64,000 bases of DNA from positions 186,001 through 250,000 of the forward strand of contig CBDDFV010000008.1 of NCBI GenBank assembly GCA_965227335.1, written 5' to 3'. Source of the DNA: CBDDFV01 sp965227335 (GTDB taxonomy: Bacteria; Planctomycetota; Phycisphaerae; Phycisphaerales; SM1A02). Shown piece after piece: positions 26,873 through 34,677 of the stretch (position 1 is the first letter of the stretch; each line of letters opens with the position of its first letter). Under the pieces are notes generated by a model. That model was not told where the DNA came from, did not search any database, and saw nothing but the letters and a program-made list of their open reading frames with translations. The position numbers and the translations under genes were made by a program.

Positions 26873-28216
26873 ATGTCAGATCATCCGAAATCGTCCGTGT
26901 CGTCCCTTGCGCAGGTGAGCCCTTCAGGGGGTTGCCTGGGGTCCAGGGGGCGGCGGGAAGAGCGCCCCTGGTCGCCGGCGTCAATGGCGACCGCATCTCC
27001 GTCCCAGTTCAACGCCGGCGAAACGCCGCACGGTCCCCCTGAAGCGCGGGCTCGGCGCCGGCAGCTTGCTGCCGGCCCGGCCCGCCGTTTGCCTTTGTTC
27101 GAGCAAGCGTGCGAGGACGAGTCTTCTAGACTTGAATTAGAAAGTAATAAGTCAACGTTCTTGCAGAGTCGCGTGGAGTTCCACGATCAGTGCTGTGGGT
27201 GCCGCACCTGCAAGCGCTGCGGGCCGCGCCGGGGTTGGCGCGTTCGGCGGCGGCTGCTCGACAAGGTCGATGCGTTCATCCGTCCGATGCTGGTCACGTT
27301 GACGCTCGACCGTGACCGGTGGGCGTCTCCGGAAGAGGCGCACGAGTATGTGATGAGCGGTCAGTTCATCCGTCGTCTGATGCACCGATTAGGCGTCAAG
27401 ACGTGGGTGTGGGTGTTGGAGTTCCAAGGCAAGTCCGGGACGGGATGGCCGCACTGGCACCTGCTGGTCGACGCATCGCACGCGCCCCGTCGCGGTCTTG
27501 ATCTCCAACGGGCCTGGCGACTGTGGCGTGAAAAGTGGGGGCTCGGTGGCCTTGACGTCACCGAGAAGCGGTGGGCGTCGCCATCCCACGCCGTGAACTA
27601 CGTCACCAAGTACCTCGTGAAGTTCCCGGGCCGGGGGTTTCCGTTGTGGGTACTGGAGTCGACTCGACGGATTCGGTTCTTCCAGGGGTCGCGCAAGCTG
27701 GGTCCGCTCGTCAGTCCGCCGGTGGTCAAGTCGGAGTCCGACGAGTCGAGCGAGGCATGCGCAGCGGAGACCGATGAGGCAAGCGAAGCCCCGTCGAAGG
27801 AAAGGCGCCCGATGCGAGCACTAATCGATCGCATGGCCGAGTGTCGCACGCGGTGCAACGCGGTCCGTCGCACATCGCTGCCGAATGGCACGGAACAGTG
27901 CACGTTCCTCGAGGTGCTCGACATCAACGCAAGCCGGCTGGCGATGATGGCGGTCTACGGTGATCTGGCGAGCCCGGTCGAGATCGAGAAGGTCGTCCGC
28001 GAGTACGGCGAGACGAGGGTGGTCGAGCGCCGTCCCGTGCTCCTGTCGCCGGACGGCAGCCGAGCCGTCAAGCGGCTCAGGGATGAGTTGGAAGCCAAAG
28101 GCGAGCCCGCCGAGCATCGGAATCGCGTCGAGCGGGCGCGGGCTCAGCTGCTCGAACAGAACGAGTTCGCCGGCCGCGAGGATTGCGATGCGGGAGGGTC
28201 GATCGATGGCGAGTGA
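26873..28216 (+). CDS. HUH-type rolling-circle replication initiator
   Basis: About 447 residues from the ATG at 26873 (GGGAG upstream). A zinc-ribbon-like stretch (CCGCRTCKRCG, around 107-117) precedes strand MLVTLTLDRD, the metal-binding HUH motif GWPHWHLLVD (His-Trp-His near 193-195) and the catalytic Tyr region NYVTKYLVK (about 242-250). Family knowledge: such Rep proteins nick the origin and stay covalently bound by Tyr during rolling-circle replication of plasmids and integrative elements. The C-terminal 200 residues are charged and variable. It shows that the recombinase 2 element can probably replicate after excision. The following HTH gene overlaps its end. Confidence 0.82.
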   Translation: MSDHPKSSVSSLAQVSPSGGCLGSRGRREERPWSPASMATASPSQFNAGETPHGPPEARARRRQLAAGPARRLPLFEQACEDESSRLELESNKSTFLQSRVEFHDQCCGCRTCKRCGPRRGWRVRRRLLDKVDAFIRPMLVTLTLDRDRWASPEEAHEYVMSGQFIRRLMHRLGVKTWVWVLEFQGKSGTGWPHWHLLVDASHAPRRGLDLQRAWRLWREKWGLGGLDVTEKRWASPSHAVNYVTKYLVKFPGRGFPLWVLESTRRIRFFQGSRKLGPLVSPPVVKSESDESSEACAAETDEASEAPSKERRPMRALIDRMAECRTRCNAVRRTSLPNGTEQCTFLEVLDINASRLAMMAVYGDLASPVEIEKVVREYGETRVVERRPVLLSPDGSRAVKRLRDELEAKGEPAEHRNRVERARAQLLEQNEFAGREDCDAGGSIDGE

Positions 28217-28409
28217 GAAGCACGCGGAAAAGTCACGTTACGTGTCGGCCCGCCAGCTGGCAGACCGATGGAGCTGCGCCAAGTCGACTGTCCATCGCAT
28301 CGCCGATCGCAACAAGTTCCGCCGGTTCTATCTCGGCAGTCGAGATCGCGGCATGGTCCGCTATTTGAGAGAGGAGGTCGAACGATACGAACAATCCTGC
28401 CTGGCGTGA
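28206..28409 (+). CDS. Small excisionase-like HTH protein
   Basis: A 67-residue protein that begins 11 bases inside the end of rep. RYVSARQLADRWSCAKSTVHRIADRNKFRRFYLGSR is a MerR/HTH_17-type winged helix, as in plasmid and phage excisionases (Xis). RYLREEVERYEQ forms the C-terminal helix. In this context it could direct excision by recombinase 2 or control rep. Convergent with the TPR gene, whose stop is 18 bases away. Confidence 0.78.
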   Translation: MASEKHAEKSRYVSARQLADRWSCAKSTVHRIADRNKFRRFYLGSRDRGMVRYLREEVERYEQSCLA

Positions 28410-28427
28410 GCCAGGTCAAAGGAAGCT

Positions 28428-29975
28428 CTACCCTACAGGCCGCTCTGGGGAATCAAGTCCGCCCTGGGGCGGCTTGTCTTGAGAGCATTCAAGAATGCTT
28501 GCGATCACCAAGCGGACCAATGGTGATCGGGCGGCGTCCTGGGTAGTCAGCTTGACATCGGCATGTGTGTCAATGACTGAAAGGCCCGCCTTGGCCCTGG
28601 CGAGGTTCCAGTAGGCGAAGGCGATTTTGGCTGTGGATACTTCATCGTGCTGAAGAGCATAGTCAATAGCGTTCCGGTAGAGAGCATCGCCGCCGTCAGA
28701 GTCGCCCATCTCGTAGGCGATGAGACCGGAAGTGGCTGTGAAAGTAGTACGCAGCACGTGGGTGTCGGCGAAGGCGATGCCTTGGCGCACACGGTGCTGT
28801 GCACCAGTGATGTCGCCCGTGTAGGCGTGCAGGCAGGCAGCATTGTTGTACAGCAGCGGCTCGCGTGGATTCGCAGTGAGTGCCCGCTGTGCGATAAAGA
28901 GACCGGCGTCGGCCTTATTGGGTAAGTGAATGGCAAGGAGAAGGGCGAGAAGTGCTGCTCGTGTCGAGAACGGCTGGTCATGAACCCATTGCGCTGCATG
29001 GCGAAAGGCGGCTTCGAGATCCAGCTGTTCATAATGCGCCCACGCAAGGGCCTCATCAGAAGAAACTGTTGTGTCTTGCAACATGTTGCCCAGCGGCATT
29101 CCATTTCGACTTGTCCACGCCGCTTGTGCAACGACATTTTCTGTCGGGTCCACGAGTGCTTCTTTCAGCAACTTCCGGGCCCGTTTCGTGCTGGCAGCAC
29201 TGAACTCGACCTTGGACATTGCAGCAAGTAACTCCGACATATCGCCAGGAGCATAAGCCTCACGCTTGATCAGTCGTTTTGCTCGGCTGACTACGGCAGT
29301 CGAGTTGCCCATCACGTCAGCGGTTGCTAGAGCTGCGGAAGTTATCCACGGATCCACCCCAACGGCCCCTGAGTACTCGAGAAGTCCGTAGGCCTGATCG
29401 CCTCGGTCAAAGTGTAAAAACAGCCGGGATGCAGATCTCAGAACGTATCGGCTGCTGGGGAACAGAGCATGCGCGATTCGCCCAGCTGAGAGGGCGTGGG
29501 GCTCCTGTCCCAACAGTGTGTACCACCAAGCGAGATCCATCCACCTGAGGCCGTCAGCGGGATTGGTCACAATGTCCTGTTTCAGTTTCGCGATGGTGAC
29601 GTACGCTTGGGTGGAGTGCTGCGGCGCAAAGACGAGAATCTCGTCGAGTGGGTCTTGGCTTGAGGGGGCAGACAAGGCGACTGCGAGAGCACGAGTCTCG
29701 ACTTGGCCGAGGCTCCGAACTTGGCCAGCTGCAGCTTGGCGCAGCTCGTCGTCGCCGGCGACTACCGCCGCTCCGAGAACATCGGCTGCGACATGAAAGG
29801 AGGTGTTGTCGCGCAGTGCTTCCCACAACTGAGCAGTGTCGAAACCGACGGCATATCTCGCCGGGGCATCAATCGAGTCCGCGAGCGTAATGGACTCCCG
29901 GATGCTGTCAGCATCCATTGCACGTCGCCAGCGGGGGATGACCTGCCGGTTTCTATCTTCGGCCAATCCTGTCAT
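28428..29975 (-). CDS. TPR-like partner protein of the mobile kinase
   Basis: A 515-residue soluble protein with no signal peptide. It is almost entirely helical, with TPR-like units visible at WMDLAWWYTLLGQEPHALSAGRIAHALFP, LALLLAIHLPNKADAGLFIAQRALTANP, LLYNNAACLHAYTGDITGAQ and GLIAYEMGDSDGGDALYRNAIDYALQ. No catalytic domain is evident. The ATG overlaps the kinase stop (ATGA, 29972-29975), so the two are translationally coupled. Inferred role: scaffold, sensor or phosphorylation target for the kinase. The product was not recognised as a member of a named defence family. Confidence 0.7.
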   Translation of the reverse strand: MTGLAEDRNRQVIPRWRRAMDADSIRESITLADSIDAPARYAVGFDTAQLWEALRDNTSFHVAADVLGAAVVAGDDELRQAAAGQVRSLGQVETRALAVALSAPSSQDPLDEILVFAPQHSTQAYVTIAKLKQDIVTNPADGLRWMDLAWWYTLLGQEPHALSAGRIAHALFPSSRYVLRSASRLFLHFDRGDQAYGLLEYSGAVGVDPWITSAALATADVMGNSTAVVSRAKRLIKREAYAPGDMSELLAAMSKVEFSAASTKRARKLLKEALVDPTENVVAQAAWTSRNGMPLGNMLQDTTVSSDEALAWAHYEQLDLEAAFRHAAQWVHDQPFSTRAALLALLLAIHLPNKADAGLFIAQRALTANPREPLLYNNAACLHAYTGDITGAQHRVRQGIAFADTHVLRTTFTATSGLIAYEMGDSDGGDALYRNAIDYALQHDEVSTAKIAFAYWNLARAKAGLSVIDTHADVKLTTQDAARSPLVRLVIASILECSQDKPPQGGLDSPERPVG

Positions 29976-31024
29976 GTGATCATCCGACGAAGGTCTGCTT
30001 CGGCAAGAGCCGCGAGCTGGTTGAATGACGACACGAAGCGCTTCATCGAGTACTGCGAACCGCCTGCGCGGAGCTCGTGCGGGTGTCCGCGATCACGCGG
30101 GTCCGGGTTGCCCAGATGGCGAACGCACTCGACGAGTCCGATCTGGATGTTCTTGGGAAGCGCATCGGACAAATCTCGGAGCACTCCTGTGAATGCGAAC
30201 TGCAGGTGGGGGAGTATCTCAACAAATGAGCTCCGCCAATTCCCAGGAAGATGTGGTTCGGCCAGTTGTTGAATGATGGCGGTGTTGAGGTGTACTTTTG
30301 CAAAGAGGAAGTGCGTGATGCTCGCTAATTGAAACATGTCGGCAGCAAGTCGCCGGATCTCAAAGTCGGGAGACAAGAAGCCGTATATGAACTCGATGGG
30401 CGAGTACAGGGGATCGCCCGGAACACGCAGGTCATCACGTGGGGCCGGGTTGTTTTGCTGGGATGCGCAGCCGAGGTCGGCGAGCTTGGCCCCGGAGTCG
30501 CTGAACACCAGGACATTCGATGGCTTGATGTCTTGGTGGGCGATGCGATTGGCGTGTAGCTGCCCTAGCCCCACTGAGATGTGGTGCAAGTATCTAAGAA
30601 CGGTCGCGAGATCGAGCTGCGCGTCTATGTCGTCAAGCAATCGTCGGATGTCCGTGTCCGCAGCTTCGAACAGCAAGTAGGGCACTCGCGGGATCGGAAG
30701 CTGCGGTACGTTAAGCTCGCCCGCGTCGATCGCCTTCACCACACGAGATAGGCGGATGCCACGGCAATGCTCCAGCAAATCGCGTTCGTACTCAAACGCA
30801 GTCGACATCTGACGCACGGCAGACGTCATGTCAGGCTGTGTGATTGCGTGGCTGAGGTTCAGCACCTTGACAAAAGCGTGTGGCTTTGCTGGGTGCTCTG
30901 CTTGGTAGCCAATTGAGAAGCAGCCGCCTGATGAATTGCGCGTAATACGCCGTGAGATCGTCCACCCATCGCCGACAGGTTGGCCGAGCAGGGGGTCGGT
31001 CGAAGGCTGTTCAAAGAGCTGCAT
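29972..31024 (-). CDS. Hanks-type Ser/Thr kinase on the mobile element
   Basis: A 350-residue cytosolic kinase without transmembrane helix. The glycine-rich loop is degenerate (NSSGGCFSIGY, 30-40). K53 lies in AFVKVLNL, and a Glu for the salt bridge in FEYERDLLE (78-80 region). The catalytic loop is HQDIKPSN (163-170), with D165, K167 and N170 kept but Gln instead of Arg, and the metal loop is DLG (183-185) instead of DFG. The activation segment ends PGDPLYSPIE. It is therefore probably active, with atypical regulation. Its start lies 12 bases downstream of the recombinase 2 stop, so the order recombinase-kinase-TPR suggests one transcript. The HQD variant removes the Arg used for activation-loop control. 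Confidence 0.85.
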   Translation of the reverse strand: MQLFEQPSTDPLLGQPVGDGWTISRRITRNSSGGCFSIGYQAEHPAKPHAFVKVLNLSHAITQPDMTSAVRQMSTAFEYERDLLEHCRGIRLSRVVKAIDAGELNVPQLPIPRVPYLLFEAADTDIRRLLDDIDAQLDLATVLRYLHHISVGLGQLHANRIAHQDIKPSNVLVFSDSGAKLADLGCASQQNNPAPRDDLRVPGDPLYSPIEFIYGFLSPDFEIRRLAADMFQLASITHFLFAKVHLNTAIIQQLAEPHLPGNWRSSFVEILPHLQFAFTGVLRDLSDALPKNIQIGLVECVRHLGNPDPRDRGHPHELRAGGSQYSMKRFVSSFNQLAALAEADLRRMIT

Positions 31025-31036
31025 GGAGCGATGATA

Positions 31037-32185
31037 TCAGGTTCCGAAGTCGACAGCCGCCGCCATCGTTTCAGGCACCAACGCCGCGTAGTGCCGCCGG
31101 CAGACCTCCGGACTGTTCCCCATCAACGTCGCGATCTGCAAGAGACTCATTCCTCGCTGGGCGAGCTGGCTGCCGAAGGTGTGGCGGAAGTGCAGACATG
31201 TCCAAGCGAGCCCGGCAGACCGGTTCTTCCTCGCGAGCGTCTGCGAGAAGTTGTCCGGGTCCCATCGGCGCCCATGCGGACTTGGAAAGAGCCAGGAGTG
31301 GTCCGAGTCGGGAGGGGTCCACTCGTTAAGGACTGATCGCAGGGCTTGACTGACCGGCACCGCCCGGTTTCGCTTGGTCTTCGGTTGCCAGCTGACGCCG
31401 CCAACCTGTTTGGCTGTGACCCGGATCAGGCCGTTGGGCGCCTGAGACGATGGAGCAATCAGGTCGTGCGTCTGGAGCCAGAGCAGTTCTTCCCGGCGGA
31501 GTCCCGCGTAGATCAGGGTGGCGACCATCGCCTTCAAGAGTGGGGAGGCCTCAAGGGCGTCGAGCTGCGACCCGACCTCGTCGATGGACAGGAATCGGAT
31601 ATCCGGAGCCGGTTCGCGGTAGCGGCTGACGCGTCTGGCTGGATTGCGGTCCCCTGGGGTGCTCACTCGATTCGTCGTGATCGCCCAGTTGAAGACCTTG
31701 GCGATGACCTCACGGTATCGGTTCGCGGTCTTCGGCTTGAGGCCTCGGACGCGGACTCGCACCGCAATGAAGTCCTCGATCTCCGCCGTGGTGATCGCCT
31801 CGAAGTGCGGCGCTGAGATCGGGTGCAGCTTCTTCCGACCATCCTCCGGGCATCGCCGCTCTCGGCACTTCCTCGCCCTCGACGAGTCGATCCGCAGGGC
31901 GTCGCAGCACTCGCCGAACGCCTCCCGCAGATACGACGTGTCGCCGCGCAGCGAGTTCCGCGTCTTGTGCGTGGCCGAGTGAGCGATGTACGCCGCGACC
32001 ACCTCGCCGATCGGCGTCCGGGTCGGGAGTGGGCAATCCTCGCCCCTGAACCGGGCCGATTCGAACTGTCGAAGCCGCTCCTTCGCGATCTGCAGCGAGT
32101 CCGTGCGCAGGCTGCGTCGACGCTTCTTCTTCCCTTCGTACCACTGCACGTGGTAGTTGCCGTTTCGAACGATCAGGCCTGCCAT
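31037..32185 (-). CDS. Tyrosine recombinase 2 (integrase)
   Basis: A 382-residue protein. The ATG at 32185 (MAGLIVRNGNYHVQWYEGKK) has a GGGAGG 8 bases upstream and is preferred over a GTG two codons earlier. Arm-binding domain, core-binding domain (TAEIEDFIAVRVRVRGLKPKTANRYR) and catalytic domain are complete: R in YAGLRREELLWL, H in HFRHTFGSQLAQRG and Tyr in VCRRHYAAL. It ends normally at AAAVDFGT. It is clearly homologous to recombinase 1 throughout. Its gene is preceded by a 12-bp-period doublet and a stem-loop, the same layout as recombinase 1. Confidence 0.93.
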   Translation of the reverse strand: MAGLIVRNGNYHVQWYEGKKKRRRSLRTDSLQIAKERLRQFESARFRGEDCPLPTRTPIGEVVAAYIAHSATHKTRNSLRGDTSYLREAFGECCDALRIDSSRARKCRERRCPEDGRKKLHPISAPHFEAITTAEIEDFIAVRVRVRGLKPKTANRYREVIAKVFNWAITTNRVSTPGDRNPARRVSRYREPAPDIRFLSIDEVGSQLDALEASPLLKAMVATLIYAGLRREELLWLQTHDLIAPSSQAPNGLIRVTAKQVGGVSWQPKTKRNRAVPVSQALRSVLNEWTPPDSDHSWLFPSPHGRRWDPDNFSQTLARKNRSAGLAWTCLHFRHTFGSQLAQRGMSLLQIATLMGNSPEVCRRHYAALVPETMAAAVDFGT

Positions 32186-32225
32186 GAGCACGCCTCCCAG
32201 ATTGGGCGAGCCCTCGGCGCCGAAC

Positions 32226-32247
32226 GGGTGACGTTTTGGGTGACGTC
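32226..32247. promoter_or_regulatory. 12-bp-period direct repeat, recombinase 2 type, right copy
   Basis: GGGTGACGTTTT followed by GGGTGACGTC lies 41 bases upstream of the recombinase 2 start. It is the partner of the doublet at 25686-25707. Probable arm-type binding sites. Confidence 0.5.
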
Positions 32248-32266
32248 GCGTCGAAACGGCATGAAA

Positions 32267-32400
32267 AAAGGACTCGCGATGTCTCGCAAGTCCCTTTCGA
32301 TCAGGAAGTAGTGCGGGCGCAACCCTCTTCGGGACAGCGTTTCGGGGTTCAGACAGCGAGACGAGTCGGGTTCGAACGCCGGGAGGTTCAGAAGGCTCTG
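32267..32400 (+). repeat. Stem-loop plus conserved tail, copy D (right end of element)
   Basis: An imperfect stem (AAGGACT with AGTCCCTT, 32267-32298) resembles that beside the tRNA fragment. It is followed by AGTAGTGCGGGCGCAACCCT at 32307, then CGGGACAGCGTTTCGGGGTT, CAGACAGCGAGACGAGT and GGGAGGTTCAGA. It joins the stem-loop type of the integration sites to the tail type of copies A to C. The rest of 32186-32697 holds no recognisable gene. Confidence 0.55.
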
Positions 32401-32697
32401 GTTAACGCCCGTCGATCGGCTCCGGAGCCCTCTAGAGGTCCAAGTGTTCAGGTGATTGGGGATCGGCGAGGAGCGGGTCTGGCGGCGGCTTGGCGGGTGG
32501 GACCGACTCACATGGCATCACCCTCCATGGCGTCCGGATCACCGTTCATGCGACGCCCGGCAACCCGCGGCCATGGACCCGGAAAGTGCCTCCTCCACGC
32601 AATAGACGCGCCAGAACCGGCGTTGATACCTGCTGAGAGCGCACATTAACGCCCAACTTCTCTTGACCGACTCGCACAGATTGCCGATTATCACGCC

Positions 32698-33120
32698 ATG
32701 GACCGCCGTCCCCTCTCCATCTTCTTGGCCATCCTCGTCGCCTTCCAGTCGTGCTTGGCAGGCCTCGCGGTATGCTCGAATGGCGGTTGCTGCCACGCCG
32801 AGGAAGTGGAAGCCACGTGTGCGGCAGCGCACTCCGGATGCGAGAGTGAGCGGGCACACGACCACCCGATCTTCGTCAATGTAGACGAGTCGCATCCGTG
32901 CGAATGCAAGGATGTCGAGATCGATGCAGGGGACGCGATTCCCGGCAAGCGAAGCGAGTTGGTCACGCTGACACCGCTGCCGCTGTTGACTCTGGTCCAA
33001 ATCCGCGAGCATCGCCACCTGATCCCCCGATCAGACGAGGCACGACTCCCTCGCGCTCGAGGGGATACATCCCAATCTCAGCGATTGGCTGTTTTGCGCG
33101 CTACGCGCCTCCTGCTGTAA
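32698..33120 (+). CDS. Secreted Cys/His-rich protein of the metal-efflux cluster
   Basis: A 140-residue protein. The signal segment is LSIFLAILVAFQSCLAGLAVC. The mature N-terminal half is rich in potential metal ligands: CSNGGCCHAEEVEATCAAAH, then CESERAHDHP and HPCECKD. The C-terminal half (from LVTLTPLPLLTLVQIREHRH) is unremarkable. It precedes a TolC-type gene in the same direction. It may bind periplasmic metal ions or act as a sensor; no named family was recognised. Confidence 0.6.
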   Translation: MDRRPLSIFLAILVAFQSCLAGLAVCSNGGCCHAEEVEATCAAAHSGCESERAHDHPIFVNVDESHPCECKDVEIDAGDAIPGKRSELVTLTPLPLLTLVQIREHRHLIPRSDEARLPRARGDTSQSQRLAVLRATRLLL

Positions 33121-33210
33121 GCCCTGTTCCGCAACCCACACGATCGTTGAATCCATCGCCATGCGATGCGGTTTCTCGGTGTTCTGTTGTGCGAACAGGA
33201 GACTTGCAGA

Positions 33211-34677
33211 ATGCGACATTTTGGATGGCGCCACAATTGCGTGGCAACGAGGTCTGGCGGACTGGTCGCCGGCGCCCTCGTACTACTTGCCGGCTGTCAA
33301 CAGTATGAACGACAGCCGCTCGATCTCGCTGCGCATCGGTCCGCGTTGCATGAGCGCACGATAGAGGTCGGTCGGATCGAGGGATTCCTCGAACGGCTAC
33401 GCGGGCTTGGGGCTCAAACTCCGGCAACGTTTTCCTTCGAGGATGGCCTGACGCCAGCCGAAGGCGAGGTCCTCGCGCTCTTCTACAACGCCGAGTTACG
33501 TCATGCGCGCCTCGAAGCCGGCGTCGCACTCGCGAACTTCGAGAACGCCGGCCTATGGGATGACCCTGAATTCGGCTTCGACGGGGCCGAGATCCTGTCG
33601 CCCTCAGGCAGCCCTTTCGAGTTCGGACTCACGTTGAGCCTCACCATCCCGATTTCAGGACGCCTCGAAGTCGAGAAGGCCCGCGCGGGAGCCGCGTACG
33701 AGGCTGAGCTGCGACGGATCGTCAACGCCGAGTGGAGCACACGTGCTGATGTGAGGCGTGCGTGGGCGTCCTGGACGGTTGCCGAGGAACGCCTTCGATT
33801 GCTCCGCGAAGCGATCGCCCAGATCGAGCGCATCACCGCGATCACGGATCGCCTCGAAGCGGGCGGCGAACTCAGCCGCGTGGAGGGCCGACTGTTCCAG
33901 GTCGAGTTGGCGGATCGTCGTGCCGCTGTCACAGAAGCGCAGCTCAACGCGACGCGATCGCGAATCAACCTCCTCGGACTGATGGGTCTGCCACCCGATG
34001 CCTCCGTCGTGCTGACTCCTGCCCTACCGGCAACACAGCTGCCCGTCAGTGATGATCCACTGCGCCAACTCATCGACAGCAATACTGAGCTCGCAGTTCG
34101 GCGCGCGGAGTATCAGATCGCAGAGGAAGCGCTTCGTCTGGAGGTCCGCAAGCAGTACCCGGACATCACAATCGGTTCCGGCTACGGCAGCGAGGACAAC
34201 GATGACAGGCTGCTTCTCGGGTTCTCAGTGCCCATTCCGATCCTGAATGCCAATCGCGGCGGGATTGCCGAGGCACGAGCCGAGCGCGAGGCTTCTCGAG
34301 CGTCAGCCGAGACGACATTCGAGCGACTGTCGCGAGAACTCGCGGTGAGTCACGCCGATCTCGACGCTGCCCGCCGGCAGAGATCGCAGTTTGAGTCAAC
34401 GATCGTGCCGATGCTCGAACAGCAAGCGACGGAGGTCGAGCAGATCGCGGATCTTGGCGAAGTCGACACGCTCATACTCCTCGAAACCGTGCAGCGCCAA
34501 TTCGACGCGAAGTCTCGTCTGCTTGAGCTTCAGCGAGTCGAGCTGGACGCCTCACTGACGATCGTCGAACTCTTGGGCCCCGAGGATTCCGGCGATCCAG
34601 CACCTGTGTCTGATGACCCCGACGAGAACGAACACACGGCCGAAGACACATCGTCCGCCGTGGGAGGTGAACGATGA
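33211..34677 (+). CDS. TolC/CusC-type outer-membrane efflux protein
   Basis: A 488-residue protein from the ATG at 33211 (an upstream ATG at 33166 would disrupt the signal). A lipobox (VLLAGCQQ) near residue 33 suggests an acylated outer-membrane lipoprotein, as in CusC/CzcC. The duplicated OEP architecture is visible: long helices with ALFYNAELRHARLEAGVALANFENAGLWDDPEF and, in the second half, DSNTELAVRRAEYQIAEEALRLEVRKQYPD followed by GYGSEDNDDRLLLGFSVPIP. It forms the outer-membrane exit duct for the RND pump encoded downstream. It shares a 4-base overlap with the adaptor gene. Confidence 0.9.
   Translation: MRHFGWRHNCVATRSGGLVAGALVLLAGCQQYERQPLDLAAHRSALHERTIEVGRIEGFLERLRGLGAQTPATFSFEDGLTPAEGEVLALFYNAELRHARLEAGVALANFENAGLWDDPEFGFDGAEILSPSGSPFEFGLTLSLTIPISGRLEVEKARAGAAYEAELRRIVNAEWSTRADVRRAWASWTVAEERLRLLREAIAQIERITAITDRLEAGGELSRVEGRLFQVELADRRAAVTEAQLNATRSRINLLGLMGLPPDASVVLTPALPATQLPVSDDPLRQLIDSNTELAVRRAEYQIAEEALRLEVRKQYPDITIGSGYGSEDNDDRLLLGFSVPIPILNANRGGIAEARAEREASRASAETTFERLSRELAVSHADLDAARRQRSQFESTIVPMLEQQATEVEQIADLGEVDTLILLETVQRQFDAKSRLLELQRVELDASLTIVELLGPEDSGDPAPVSDDPDENEHTAEDTSSAVGGER

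Noticed and set aside
7689..32400. The stem-loop/tail copies as integron attC sites
   Set aside because: No integron integrase or short promoterless cassettes are present, and the stems lack attC core sites; only tyrosine recombinases of the phage type are seen.
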